A stretch of DNA of 64,000 nt from positions 10,390 through 74,389 of the forward strand of contig CALDKB010000035.1 of the NCBI GenBank assembly GCA_937899245.1, in the 5' to 3' direction. Under the pieces are notes generated by a model. The model ran no database searches, had not been told where the DNA came from, and was given only the letters and a program-made list of their open reading frames with translations. The stretch is from an uncultured Bacteroidales bacterium (lineage in GTDB: Bacteria > Bacteroidota > Bacteroidia > Bacteroidales > ML635J-15). A program made the translations under genes and the position numbers. Positions 16,757 through 26,151 of this stretch are shown here, piece after piece. Position 1 is the stretch's first letter. Each line of letters starts with the position of its first letter.

Positions 16757-18073
16757 TTACATATCATCCAACGAAAGGGAACCCAAATGAAGTTTCATTT
16801 TCGTCAGTTCGGGTGTTTGCGCTAACATTACTTTTACCTTCTCCTTCAAAACCTTTGCATTGTACTTGTCCTCACGCTTTTTGAGTTCGTAAATCCAAGC
16901 TTCCTTGGCAATCGGGTCGGCGACAATAAGGTCTATCTCGTTTGTGCCTTTCCTGTCCCACCACTTGCCAACTATGTACTTGCCCTTCTCGGCAAACTTT
17001 GTCGCAAAATAGCGTTCCATCATAAAGCCAGAAACGGTGCTGTAGTCGCGCTCAATGATGGCAGACAGCGATTTCAGCGCATTGTTCTCGACAAGCGACT
17101 GGTATTTGTAAAAGAATCGGAACCAGAAAATCAGGAAACAGTCGTTGAGCTGATAGCGGACTTTCTTGCTGTTTGGCTTCGAGAATATCGGCAACGACTT
17201 GGTAATTAGTCGGTAATAGTTCTCCAAACGAATCAGGTAGCTACCAATGTTGTCAAGACCTAACTCGTCCTCAATTTCGGCACGGGTTTTCATTCCGCTG
17301 GCAATGCAGACAAGTATGGAAAAATAAGTCGCATAGTCGGAACCAAATTCCTCAATCAGAATGATCTTGCCCTCGGTGATAAAGGGCGAATTCTCCATTG
17401 TCAGCGCAGCAAGCATCTTGTCTTTCGTAATATTTCCATTGTCGAGCAGCAACGACACATACCACGGCACACCGCCAGTAATACTGAACAACGCCAGCAA
17501 ATCCTCGGAAGTGTAGTTCGGATTAAAGTCCGCAAGAATTTCTTTCAGCGTGGAAGTGGAAAACGGACGGAGCGTCATCTGCGCATTGGCCCGACCAAAC
17601 AGCGGCTCGTTGTAGCCCTCGAATATTTTCTTCATCAGTGTGAACACGGAACCACTGATTATCAAGTTCAGATGGCTGTTTTCTCTATACAAGTCCCAGT
17701 CGCGCTGAATATCGCTGTATATCGAAGGATTTACTTTCAGGAAGTTCTGAAATTCGTCAATTATCAAGGTAAAAGGTCTTTTCTCCGACAGTTGCATCAC
17801 AATACGGAACACTTCGGGAAATGAATTTACCCTACCGATTACTGGGAAACCGAACTTTCTGCTAACCTCGTCCATAAAATCTTGGCACAAAAGTGGTTCT
17901 GTCTTTTTCCCGACAAAAAAGTACAGCACGGTTTCATCTCCGCATTTCAACGCCAACTCGGTTTTGCCTATGCGCCTGCGTCCCATCAGAACTGTCATTC
18001 TTGACTCTTTTCTGCTCTGCCGAAGCACATTTTTCAGTTCTTTCTGCTCCTTTTCCCTATTGTAGAATTTCAT
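16757..18073 (-). CDS. AAA ATPase with DUF234-type nuclease-like C-terminus
   Basis: 438 residues. The start MKFYNREKEQKELKN and Walker A VLMGRRRIGKTELAL (about residues 27-41), Walker B FTLIIDEFQNF (about 101-111) and SGSVFTLM sensor region identify the archaeal-type ATPase family. A winged helix follows (about 250-310), then a DUF234-type end with FMMERYFATKF, NEIDLIVADP and AWIYELKKRE, a PD-(D/E)XK-like D...ExK pattern. Family members are common accessory genes of unknown role. The gene stands alone, convergent with and 122 bp beyond the IS1380-like right end. Confidence 0.85.
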   Translation of the reverse strand: MKFYNREKEQKELKNVLRQSRKESRMTVLMGRRRIGKTELALKCGDETVLYFFVGKKTEPLLCQDFMDEVSRKFGFPVIGRVNSFPEVFRIVMQLSEKRPFTLIIDEFQNFLKVNPSIYSDIQRDWDLYRENSHLNLIISGSVFTLMKKIFEGYNEPLFGRANAQMTLRPFSTSTLKEILADFNPNYTSEDLLALFSITGGVPWYVSLLLDNGNITKDKMLAALTMENSPFITEGKIILIEEFGSDYATYFSILVCIASGMKTRAEIEDELGLDNIGSYLIRLENYYRLITKSLPIFSKPNSKKVRYQLNDCFLIFWFRFFYKYQSLVENNALKSLSAIIERDYSTVSGFMMERYFATKFAEKGKYIVGKWWDRKGTNEIDLIVADPIAKEAWIYELKKREDKYNAKVLKEKVKVMLAQTPELTKMKLHLGSLSLDDM

Positions 18074-18355
18074 AGCATTATTTTTTTTCGGAACTGCAAA
18101 TATTTATATATTTTTTCTCATCACAAACAACATAAAACTTAGAAACGGCGCAGCCATTCAAACGGCGAAGCCACAGAAACAGCGGAGCCATTCGAACAGC
18201 CTAAACGACTACAAACCGTCAAAAAAAACACAAGCACATCTAATTGTAATTTATTGAATAACAAATATCTACCCCCCCCACCCAGAGTTAAAAAAAGTAG
18301 CCCAAAGTTCAAATATTTATCATAGATTTGTAACGACACATTTTCTATTAACGGC
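18074..18355. other. Intergenic region with short degenerate repeats
   Basis: Around 18142-18204 four degenerate copies of a CGGCGnAGCCATTCnAAC-type unit occur, then a poly-C tract near 18274. No gene is visible. Confidence 0.4.
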
Positions 18356-18955
18356 ATGAAGAAACTATTAATATTTTCCATATCAACATTTCTCGCTTTT
18401 GCCTGTTTTGCCGAACAACCATCCGACACTACAAAAACAAAGAAAGAACTCTGCAAATCTTTTATAGGTGCAAACATTGGCACTGGCAGTTCCATAGGCA
18501 CATACAGAATTTCGTGGGACTTGAACCTAGATTTGGATGTTGCATTTCCTGTAAACAAGAAAAGTGCATTGGGCGTGTATGCTTCTTACCGCTCGTGGAC
18601 GACATTCATCCCTGGAATATTTTGGACTCGTGAAAAATACAGCGAAGGTCATGCAAATTTATGGGGCATAGGCTTTATACTGAATTTTGCCCATAGTCAC
18701 CATTATGAAGAATTCAATGTTAACTACAATTTGGGATGGGGACTTGAGTTTAAAGGTGGACATTCATTTCCATGCGGACTATATTTCCTTGCTAGCATAG
18801 GATTTACCTCATGGGAAGCCGATTCTAACACTCCTTACTTCCACTACGACACAAACAGAGAAACAATGTATGTCTATAACACCGAAATATTCCATTCAAG
18901 CTTAAACATACATGCCGGCATAGGCTATAGGTTCAACAACATTAAGAAGAAATAA
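18356..18955 (+). CDS. Small outer-membrane beta-barrel protein
   Basis: 199 residues with a signal peptide (MKKLLIFSISTFLAFACFAE; the Cys near 17 is followed by a Phe, so lipidation is doubtful). The rest alternates aromatic strands with glycine turns (ISWDLNLDLDVAFPV, ALGVYASYRSW, NLWGIGFILNF, LNIHAGIGYRF), and the last strand ends near the C-terminus, the pattern of eight-stranded outer-membrane barrels. No specific family recognised. The next gene starts 2 bp after its stop, so the two form a unit. Confidence 0.65.
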   Translation: MKKLLIFSISTFLAFACFAEQPSDTTKTKKELCKSFIGANIGTGSSIGTYRISWDLNLDLDVAFPVNKKSALGVYASYRSWTTFIPGIFWTREKYSEGHANLWGIGFILNFAHSHHYEEFNVNYNLGWGLEFKGGHSFPCGLYFLASIGFTSWEADSNTPYFHYDTNRETMYVYNTEIFHSSLNIHAGIGYRFNNIKKK

Positions 18956-18957
18956 CT

Positions 18958-19740
18958 ATGAAAACAACAATAACCACCATAATCATTGCATTACTTGCAT
19001 TTTGCGCATGCGAAAAAGACAGACCAGTAAAGTTCTGCCTGAAACATTCAACATTTACCGACAACCACGACGGCTACGAATACAAAACTGTGACAATAGA
19101 TGGCACCACATGGCTTGCCGAAAATTTCAGGTATCTTCCGTCGGTAGATGGAAACGATGCCGATTCGGTATCGTTTGACGGACCTCGCTACTATGTTTAC
19201 AACTACAATGGCACCAATATAAACGAGGCAAAAGCCACCGACGAATACAAAAAATATGGTGCACTCTACAATTACAATGCAGCGGTCAAATGTTGTCCCG
19301 ATGGCTGGCGGTTGCCCACAAAGGAAGATTTTGAAAAACTGATAAAAAGCATCAACAATGACAAGAAGGACAAGTACGGCAACTTCGGGTATTATACTAC
19401 TATAATGCTTTGTGGCAACAGGGAATTGTGGGGATTGGACGATAGCACGCACACGCTTCTTAATGTTTCAGGCTTGACAATGATTCCAGGAGGGATTATG
19501 CAACCACAGCAGCCATACGATATGTATAGCGGTGAAAAAAAAGACAGTATTGGATTCGAAAACATAGGAACATTGTGCTCCATTTGGGAAAAGAAAAGAG
19601 GCCGCGAAAAAAATTACTTGTCCGCATTGCAGATAAAACACGACACCACACCAACGCAGATAGATTTCAGAATGCATGAAATGGAATCGAGTATGCCTGA
19701 AATATGCGGATTGTCGGTAAGGTATGTAAGGGACGAATAG
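18958..19740 (+). CDS. Lipoprotein with FISUMP domain
   Basis: 260 residues. MKTTITTIIIALLAFCACEK is a lipoprotein signal peptide with the acylated Cys at about 16 or 18. The mature part holds the Fibrobacter succinogenes major paralogous (FISUMP, TIGR02145) domain: TVTIDGTTWLAENFRYLP near residue 43, YGALYNYNAA near 100, CCPDGWRLPTKEDFEKL near 112, and a final SVRYVRDE. Such domains are found on secreted proteins of gut and rumen bacteria; function is unknown. Probably surface-exposed, with the upstream barrel protein. Confidence 0.82.
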   Translation: MKTTITTIIIALLAFCACEKDRPVKFCLKHSTFTDNHDGYEYKTVTIDGTTWLAENFRYLPSVDGNDADSVSFDGPRYYVYNYNGTNINEAKATDEYKKYGALYNYNAAVKCCPDGWRLPTKEDFEKLIKSINNDKKDKYGNFGYYTTIMLCGNRELWGLDDSTHTLLNVSGLTMIPGGIMQPQQPYDMYSGEKKDSIGFENIGTLCSIWEKKRGREKNYLSALQIKHDTTPTQIDFRMHEMESSMPEICGLSVRYVRDE

Positions 19741-19773
19741 CTACCTCTGTACGATATGTTGAGGCTTTGCCCT

Positions 19774-20394
19774 TCAAACTTCCTCAGCCATCACTCCAAA
19801 CATCTCCGCCACAATCATCGCTGTCGCACCCCACACAACAGAATTTCCACAAAGATAGCCTGGCACTTCCGATTCTCCTCCAGCAACTGCAATCTTATAG
19901 GTCGATAATGTTTTGTATAAATCTGACAGATCGACTTCCAGCACGCGTTTTACCTCATTTTCGGAGCGCACAAAGCTGCCAGCATCCTCCACAAATGCCA
20001 CCACCGGAAAAATCTCGAACTTGCTTACAGGCACCTTCACTGGTGGCAAATCGCCAATCACATCTTCGCGTCGTACCCGAACACCGATTTCTTCCATTGT
20101 CTCACGGATAGCCGTCTCAATACTGTCGGCATCCGAAGGCTCGGCTTTACCACCGGGAAACGAAATCTGCCCCGCATGCACTCCAATGTCGGTTCGCTCT
20201 ATCATTATGGTTTTAAGTCTGCCATCGCGGACAAAAAGCAATATCATCACAGCCGACTTGCGCAACGGAAAAGGATTGGCATAATATCTGGCAAGATACA
20301 TGCGCTGAAAATCGGAAAGCACTTTTTCCGCGCTTTTCTGCACTTCCTCTCGGCTATAATCCGTAAACTTCGACATCAAAGTTGACCTATCCAT
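19774..20394 (-). CDS. NUDIX hydrolase, CoA pyrophosphatase type
   Basis: 206 residues from the ATG giving MDRSTLMSKFTDY; the frame is open 20 codons further, but a TATATTTG box overlaps that stretch. A second possible start is seven codons on (MSKFTDY). Motifs: IMIERTDIGVHAGQISFPGG, the UPF0035-type block that marks CoA pyrophosphatases, running into a NUDIX box with AIRETMEEIGV. It would cleave CoA or related dinucleotides to phosphopantetheine and 3',5'-ADP. Convergent with the FISUMP gene. Confidence 0.82.
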   Translation of the reverse strand: MDRSTLMSKFTDYSREEVQKSAEKVLSDFQRMYLARYYANPFPLRKSAVMILLFVRDGRLKTIMIERTDIGVHAGQISFPGGKAEPSDADSIETAIRETMEEIGVRVRREDVIGDLPPVKVPVSKFEIFPVVAFVEDAGSFVRSENEVKRVLEVDLSDLYKTLSTYKIAVAGGESEVPGYLCGNSVVWGATAMIVAEMFGVMAEEV

Positions 20395-20407
20395 TGCATT
20401 TTGTTTT

Positions 20408-20415
20408 GCGCAAAT
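20408..20415 (-). promoter_or_regulatory. -7 promoter box (TATATTTG) of the NUDIX gene
   Basis: On the minus strand the sequence reads TATATTTG about 13 bp before the chosen ATG, which excludes the longer reading frame as the start. Confidence 0.5.
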
Positions 20416-20542
20416 ATACGAAATTTGCAGTGGTAAAATGCTTTGCACCAGCACAAAAAAACCGACATATAAGATTGAAAAAAATATTTCAAATAATCCT
20501 TTGCCGTAATAAAAAAAGGTTTACCTTTGCACTCGCAATTGA

Positions 20543-20626
20543 GCCCAGGTGGTGAAATCGGTAGACACGCCAGCTTGAGGGGCTGGTGTTCGCAAGGACG
20601 TGCAGGTTCAAGTCCTGTCCTGGGCA
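20543..20626 (+). tRNA. tRNA-Leu (anticodon GAG)
   Basis: An 84-nt cloverleaf: acceptor GCCCAGG pairs with CCTGGGC, the anticodon stem-loop CCAGC-TTGAGGG-GCTGG shows GAG, the class II long variable arm is TGTTCGCAAGGACG and the T arm is GCAGG-TTCAAGT-CCTGT. A73 is followed by CGA, so CCA is not encoded. A TACCTTTG promoter box lies just upstream (20522-20529) and a perfect hairpin terminator follows. Confidence 0.96.
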
Positions 20627-20632
20627 CGATTC

Positions 20633-20661
20633 AAAAACGCAAGTATTCCACTTGCGTTTTT
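20633..20661 (+). terminator. Intrinsic terminator of tRNA-Leu
   Basis: AAAAACGCAAGT pairs perfectly with ACTTGCGTTTTT around ATTCC, followed by a pyrimidine-rich tail. Confidence 0.85.
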
Positions 20662-20679
20662 CTTTTTATCCCCAAAAAG

Positions 20680-20714
20680 AAAATGCTCCTTGGCGGGGGA
20701 CCAAGAAGCATTTT
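20680..20714. terminator. Hairpin, probable terminator for the minus-strand T9SS gene
   Basis: AAAATGCT-C-CTTGG pairs with CCAAG-A-AGCATTTT around a CGGGGGA-type loop; A and T runs on the two sides let it work in both directions. It is about 80 bp past the stop of the leftward giant gene. Confidence 0.7.
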
Positions 20715-20796
20715 TACCATATGTGTGTATATAATGTAGAGTCTTTGTATAAACTGCAAATTTGCTAATCTATAACATCTGTGATTTTTATATCTT

Positions 20797-23700
20797 TCAT
20801 TGCTTTACTACCTGCTTAACAATTACAGTATCATCGGATGTTACCCTCAAGTTGTATGTTGCTGGAGTAATGTTCTGCAAATGCAAAGTTGTCTCATATT
20901 TGTTTTGTGGTGCATCTATCTTTTCGGTTACAATCAACTTGCCAAGCATGTCGAACAGTTCAATCTGTACTGGTTTGTTATTGAAATTTTCGAGACTTAA
21001 CATAAGTTCTCTAGTGAACGGATTTGGATATGCAGCAACGATCGGCTCGTCTTCGGCGGCATCCTTACAACGAACAACAATAATTTCAGACGAAGTTGTT
21101 GTGCCATCGTAGTCAACCTGAATGAGTCGGTAGTAATTGTCCCCACCAAACATATCGTTATCGTAATACGAGTACGAAAGCATCTCGATAGAATTTCCAG
21201 CACCTGCAATACGTGCAACCTCGGTAAAGTTTACAGCATCAGCCGAACGTTCTAGTACAAAGTAATCGTTTTCACGTTCCGATGCCGTAGTCCATTCAAC
21301 AAGAGCAGAACCGCCATCACAGACAGCCGTAAAATCAACAAGCTCTATTGGCAACAGACTGTTACTTGAAGAAGAGCCAAAGCCCGTATATGAAGATCCG
21401 GCACGAATAGAAACAGCAGGCATAGTCACGCCATCGACTTCAATATCCTTACCTCCATTCAATGCAAACATTGGGGTTGAAGACATCTGCCTCCAGCAAC
21501 CGCCAGAATATATAACGCCATAAATTGGAGCAGAAACATCTGATGGAGTGCTAAAATGTTCTTCCAAAGAACTAGCTTTCGATGTCAAAGTTACAGTCAA
21601 ATCGTTCGGAGAGTTAACATTCCAGTACTCGTAGTTGCTGATATGGTTCATCTGAATGCTGTTGCCTTCGCACATGTCGTTCTGATTCCACCAGCGCGGA
21701 AAACCTTCGGCTTGAGTAAAGCCATGCGTACCATCCCCGTTATCGGCAGACTTATGATGATAACTTACATTTGCATTGCCGCTTAAGCTTTCAACCTTCA
21801 CGGTTCCCATTACGCCATCGTCGCCGGTCGGGAAGACGAAATTGGTTTCGGTACCCGAAACCTGCTTGTAAACAGTTCCGTCAACGAAGCTATTCAAATT
21901 TGCACCAGCAGATGTTGCTCCGGCAGTAAAAGTCATGTCGTTGTTGACAATACCACTTGTAAATGTTGCGACACCGTTTACGGTCATCGACGGAGCGGTA
22001 ATGGTGCTTGCTGTATTCTGGTCGAATACAACATTATTGAAAGTTATCGCCTTGTCTACCGACTGGTTTACACCAACAAAAGTAACAGTACCAGTTTGCG
22101 GCACAAAAGAACCAGAAGCATTCATATATAAGTTTCCGGCTATATCAAGATTATGACTACCACCAGAAACCGTGATATCAGGACCGATTTTCAGGTTGTT
22201 TACAGCAGCATCGGTATTGATGACTGGAGAATTATCTGTACAAGAACCGTTTTTAACGACATAAACATCATTAGCAACAGACGGGCTATTCACCACGCCT
22301 TCGTATCTGCCATTAGCATTATTGTATAGCACCCAGTTGTCGGGATTGCCCCAATATGTAGGGTTAACACCCTTTCCAACCCACAAGTAATAGTTTCCTT
22401 CTTCCTGTTCGGCCGGAGCGTTAACATTTACTGTAGGAATAACACTGCCACTACAACCGTTTGCGTCTGTTATTGTAAGTGAGTAGGCAGTAGTTGACAT
22501 TGGTGTTGCGGTTACGGTTTGTACGTCTGTTGCCGAAAGTGTATTTCCAGAATCGGCCCACGAATAAGTAAAAGGAGTTGCCGTACTGGTTGAACTATTT
22601 GTAGCGACAAGACTAACCGACTCGCCAAGACATATTGTTTCGTTAATAGCATTTGGAACAACCGGCTGCGTTACCATATATGTAAACGGAACGCCTTCTG
22701 ACACACAACCAAGGTTATCAATAAAAGATATGCTACCACTTTGCTGAACGCCAATTATTGCACTTGCATTTGCTTCTGTTGGATGAATGCTGAAGACATT
22801 TGGTGTAGATGTTGCTGTAACAATTTCATTTGTTTCCACATCCACATCTGCAAGTTCTATTGTATAATCCCAATTATTAGGTGCCAGACCGTTTAGCGAT
22901 AGCTCCCAGTTAAATATATAGCCGTTATCTCCGCTCCAACTATCGCACACCTGAATCTTCCAAGTACCATTAAGAGGACAACCAATAAGATTTGTGAAAC
23001 TTTGGTATGGATGATATATTTGTGTCATATTAGTCATATTGGAAGGTTTAACTATGTCATCAATTATATCACCATCCTGATGGTTGACAGGTTCATACAC
23101 ATAGCCGGAACCTGCAGCATATGAATAATTTGGATTGTTTGACCAACAATAATCGAAACCCGTACCACTTGCATTCGAGGAACTTTCACAATGAGAACTA
23201 CCATCAGCAAGGTTTGGATTGCCAAATCCTATAGGAGCTTGGAACAATTTATAATCATAGTAGTCTTCATTTGAAAAATAATGATAATCATGTCCATCTA
23301 GAGTTGTATATACTGGCGTATTTGTATATGACTCTCCACCATTAGAAGATTCATCAAAATTATTATATCCTACAAATTTATAATAAACCTCATATTCACC
23401 ATCTGTTGCACAAAAATCATCTTGATTTGGAATTGCACTTGAAACAGCCCTGAAAATATTATAAAAATTAGTAGCTACGGGAAAATTAGTAGCTGCATTT
23501 GCATCAGATGTTAAAGAATACGAAGTCCCATCATAAACCACATACCCCAAGAACTCATTTACAACATAATAAGTACTACTATAAGAATATGCCCCACCTT
23601 GAGTACAGCCACCAGATGCAGCACCAGTGTTCACAAACTCAGCGAAATTTCCATAAATACCAATTCGCCTATATGGCCAGCTATAAGTATCATCATCAAG

Positions 23701-25650
23701 ACCACCACTGCTACTTTGAAAATAGTCCTGCAGAATTATTGCCGATTGTCCTCGCGGACAAACTAGTTTTATCTGCATATCACCAATAAACGAGTGCTCC
23801 ATATTTATTCTTACAAAGTTCAAGTCATCGGCTGACGTTATTGTTGCCGACTCATCAAAATCGTAGAATGTTACCGTAGATTCGTAGCATTGACCAAGAG
23901 ATGCTGCACAATTAGGGCCATCAGGTATAAACGTAAGTTCGCCTTGGCCCAAAGTTCCCGTTACAGATATTGGTTCGTTTTCCACCTCAATAATAGAGCT
24001 GTTTGCCTGAGAACCTACGGTTATTTCTGTAGCGCCGCCAATGCAGATTTCGCCTGCATCTGGCGTGGCATCGGTTGTGGTAAGCCCTGCCGACACTCTA
24101 ATTCGTGCAGAAGCATAATATACACAACCTTCTGTTTTTGTAACAACAAGCGATATGTCGTAACCTGTTTCCAATTGCGGTGTAAAAGCATAGTTGGTAA
24201 GGGCTGCGTATGTCGCTGACGTTGGAGCATTGCCATCATGAGCATTAACATACCATTTACAAGAAGAAATGTTTGTATTGTCCGACAGATTGTATTTCAA
24301 GGTTACCTCAGCATTCGACGACAATTTGCATACATTATAATAAATAGTATCTCTTATGGTTTCTGAACCTTTTATAGCATCACCATCAGCCAAAATCGAA
24401 AGGTTTATGTCGGAGCAATTGATATATTTTGCATACAAGGTTGCATTGTCTGTAATTATATAATCATCTCCTGGCTGATAAACAGTACCTGTACCATTTG
24501 CATTTGTTGTCCATCCAACAAATGTCATTCCTGAAGCGGAACATGCTGGACGCTGATTGCTAATCTGTATTGTGGACCCGATTGCCCTTGTAACAGACGC
24601 TGGCTCATTGCTCGCCGTTCCTGTACAATTTGTTTCGGCATCGTAGGTAAGGGTTGCCCGACACCCAGTTGCCGTTATTGTTGCCATCCAACCGGCAGCG
24701 GCATTGCTACCGTCTGATTTCCAAACCACTGTCATTTTTCCGCTTGTGGCTGTATAATTTCGACCTATATTCAATGCATTTGTATTGCAACCAGTTTGTC
24801 CCCTAAATAATAATGTTCCTGTTGATGCATCACCATCGTATGCTAACATATAATCCCAACTACTGCAACCAGTTGAAGATTCTGTTGCAAACGACTGAAA
24901 ATTAATTGTAATATCACCAGCTGATGTAAATGTTGCCGTATAGTTTTCATTATTGCTATAGTTAGCATTTGCTCCTCCATGGTCGTAGAAACAATACGTT
25001 GTGCCACACTCAACTGTTTTATTGATGTTAGCCATTGTTATCTGTTCCCTGCATGCTGTTAATTTAATATTAGGTCTGTAGGACGTAATATTGCCGTTTT
25101 TTGATTGACTGACATTATTATGATTGTCATTGACAATATACATACATCGGTTGTTAACGTCTGTTTCGCGGAATGTGTAATAATTATTGGCATCATTAAC
25201 ATAACTTCCTGTATTGTCATCTATGGTTACAACCAAATTTCCACCATTATATGTATATGGAGTTGTGAAAGGGATTGTATGCCAGCCTTCAGTTGCAGCT
25301 AACGAATAGGAATAACTACGAACAACCTGGGTTCCTACGGCTTTCCAATCACGATTCGAATTAAATGTACTTGCAGTTATTTCATTAAGATAAACATCTA
25401 TCGTTCTTGTGGTTGAATAATCCCCAGAATAATAAAATGCCACAGATGTTATTTTCGAACCAACACTTATTTCAGACAATTCGCTTGAAGTGTAAATTTG
25501 TTGCGAATAACAATATTTAAAATAGGGATACAAAGGTACAGCATTAACATAGGCAGTACCATTTCCTACTATTATATTCTGCCCCCACGCACCAATATTC
25601 ATCACGCAAATCATAAACAGGCATAGCAGACCAGAAACAAAAGTTTTCAT
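20797..25650 (-). CDS. Giant T9SS surface protein with CUB-like, InlB-like and P domains
   Basis: 1617 residues from the ATG giving MKTFVSGLLCLFMICV; two earlier in-frame starts would only lengthen the signal peptide, which ends GAWGQ. In order: a strand-rich domain (about 30-185), a CUB-like module (210-325) with CSSWDYMLAYDGDA, an InlB-type repeat ending NATLYAKY, an adhesin-like region, a proprotein-convertase P domain (about 560-920) with RINMEHSFIGDMQIKLVCP and GCPLNGTWKIQVCDSW, Ig-like modules, then LPIELVDFTA and a type A sorting domain (AYPNPFTRELMLSL...KQVVKQ). T9SS should secrete it and anchor it to the surface. Related to the two genes from 54342. No catalytic domain is seen, so adhesion or matrix building is likely. 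Confidence 0.85.
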   Translation of the reverse strand: MKTFVSGLLCLFMICVMNIGAWGQNIIVGNGTAYVNAVPLYPYFKYCYSQQIYTSSELSEISVGSKITSVAFYYSGDYSTTRTIDVYLNEITASTFNSNRDWKAVGTQVVRSYSYSLAATEGWHTIPFTTPYTYNGGNLVVTIDDNTGSYVNDANNYYTFRETDVNNRCMYIVNDNHNNVSQSKNGNITSYRPNIKLTACREQITMANINKTVECGTTYCFYDHGGANANYSNNENYTATFTSAGDITINFQSFATESSTGCSSWDYMLAYDGDASTGTLLFRGQTGCNTNALNIGRNYTATSGKMTVVWKSDGSNAAAGWMATITATGCRATLTYDAETNCTGTASNEPASVTRAIGSTIQISNQRPACSASGMTFVGWTTNANGTGTVYQPGDDYIITDNATLYAKYINCSDINLSILADGDAIKGSETIRDTIYYNVCKLSSNAEVTLKYNLSDNTNISSCKWYVNAHDGNAPTSATYAALTNYAFTPQLETGYDISLVVTKTEGCVYYASARIRVSAGLTTTDATPDAGEICIGGATEITVGSQANSSIIEVENEPISVTGTLGQGELTFIPDGPNCAASLGQCYESTVTFYDFDESATITSADDLNFVRINMEHSFIGDMQIKLVCPRGQSAIILQDYFQSSSGGLDDDTYSWPYRRIGIYGNFAEFVNTGAASGGCTQGGAYSYSSTYYVVNEFLGYVVYDGTSYSLTSDANAATNFPVATNFYNIFRAVSSAIPNQDDFCATDGEYEVYYKFVGYNNFDESSNGGESYTNTPVYTTLDGHDYHYFSNEDYYDYKLFQAPIGFGNPNLADGSSHCESSSNASGTGFDYCWSNNPNYSYAAGSGYVYEPVNHQDGDIIDDIVKPSNMTNMTQIYHPYQSFTNLIGCPLNGTWKIQVCDSWSGDNGYIFNWELSLNGLAPNNWDYTIELADVDVETNEIVTATSTPNVFSIHPTEANASAIIGVQQSGSISFIDNLGCVSEGVPFTYMVTQPVVPNAINETICLGESVSLVATNSSTSTATPFTYSWADSGNTLSATDVQTVTATPMSTTAYSLTITDANGCSGSVIPTVNVNAPAEQEEGNYYLWVGKGVNPTYWGNPDNWVLYNNANGRYEGVVNSPSVANDVYVVKNGSCTDNSPVINTDAAVNNLKIGPDITVSGGSHNLDIAGNLYMNASGSFVPQTGTVTFVGVNQSVDKAITFNNVVFDQNTASTITAPSMTVNGVATFTSGIVNNDMTFTAGATSAGANLNSFVDGTVYKQVSGTETNFVFPTGDDGVMGTVKVESLSGNANVSYHHKSADNGDGTHGFTQAEGFPRWWNQNDMCEGNSIQMNHISNYEYWNVNSPNDLTVTLTSKASSLEEHFSTPSDVSAPIYGVIYSGGCWRQMSSTPMFALNGGKDIEVDGVTMPAVSIRAGSSYTGFGSSSSNSLLPIELVDFTAVCDGGSALVEWTTASERENDYFVLERSADAVNFTEVARIAGAGNSIEMLSYSYYDNDMFGGDNYYRLIQVDYDGTTTSSEIIVVRCKDAAEDEPIVAAYPNPFTRELMLSLENFNNKPVQIELFDMLGKLIVTEKIDAPQNKYETTLHLQNITPATYNLRVTSDDTVIVKQVVKQ

Positions 25651-26063
25651 ATGCATGCCTTTCTCAAAAGAGAAAAAGAAACTATTCTTTTCTGCTTTTC
25701 TATATGAAAAAATACTCCCCATATTATATATTTTTTATTTATACGACAATCTATTTTTAAGAAACCCTCGTGTTATAATAGCAGTTTACAAAACATAAAC
25801 CCTATCAAACTATTGCCCTTACCTTATTATTCTTCTTGAGCTAATCAGTACTAACACTTATATTCCATAAATCCCCTCCTAATATAGTCATGTGCAAATA
25901 TAACAAAATATTAACAACTACCAAAAAAAAATTATTTCTTTTCAAGCCTTAGTCTAAACAGCTTTTGCAACAATCAATCTATTCCTGAATTTCGTGCCCA
26001 AGCTAAAGGTAGTGTCAAAATGGAAACAAAACATACAAAAAAGCACTCATTCATTACAAGCAC
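25651..26063. other. AT-rich intergenic region upstream of the T9SS gene
   Basis: AT-rich sequence between the T9SS gene start and the candidate small RNA. It presumably holds the T9SS promoter, but no clear -7 box or ORF can be defended. Confidence 0.4.
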
Positions 26064-26138
26064 AAAAAAAAGGAATCGCAAGGATTCCTTTTCATATTTT
26101 TTAATGTTGAATACCTCGTTCACCACAAATCTAGCGAA
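26064..26138 (-). ncRNA. Candidate small RNA (about 75 nt)
   Basis: On the minus strand a full promoter (TTG at 26173-26171, then TACCTTTG at 26151-26144 after about 19 bp) precedes a short stretch ending in a perfect 10-bp terminator hairpin (AAAAGGAATC with GATTCCTTTT, 26068-26092) and a run of U. Near the predicted 5' end, GTTCGC can pair with GTGAAC around a 10-nt loop. No ORF of note lies between. The promoter matches the tRNA-Leu promoter box. Known families were not recognised. Confidence 0.5.
26068..26092 (-). terminator. Terminator hairpin of the candidate small RNA
   Basis: AAAAGGAATC-GCAAG-GATTCCTTTT, a perfect 10-bp stem; on the minus strand it runs into seven U. Confidence 0.75.
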
Positions 26139-26143
26139 CTGCA

Positions 26144-26151
26144 CAAAGGTA
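26144..26151 (-). promoter_or_regulatory. -7 promoter box (TACCTTTG) facing left
   Basis: Minus-strand TACCTTTG with a TTG about 19 bp upstream. It faces no protein gene for about 500 bp, only the short terminated stretch. Confidence 0.6.

Noticed and set aside
18142..18204. Short CGGCGnAGCCATTC repeats as a regulatory array
   Set aside because: Too short and degenerate, and not positioned near a promoter of either neighbour in a regular way.
24021..24251. 76-codon minus-strand frame inside the T9SS gene
   Set aside because: Met/Gln/Leu-rich out-of-frame translation of the same strand; a shadow.
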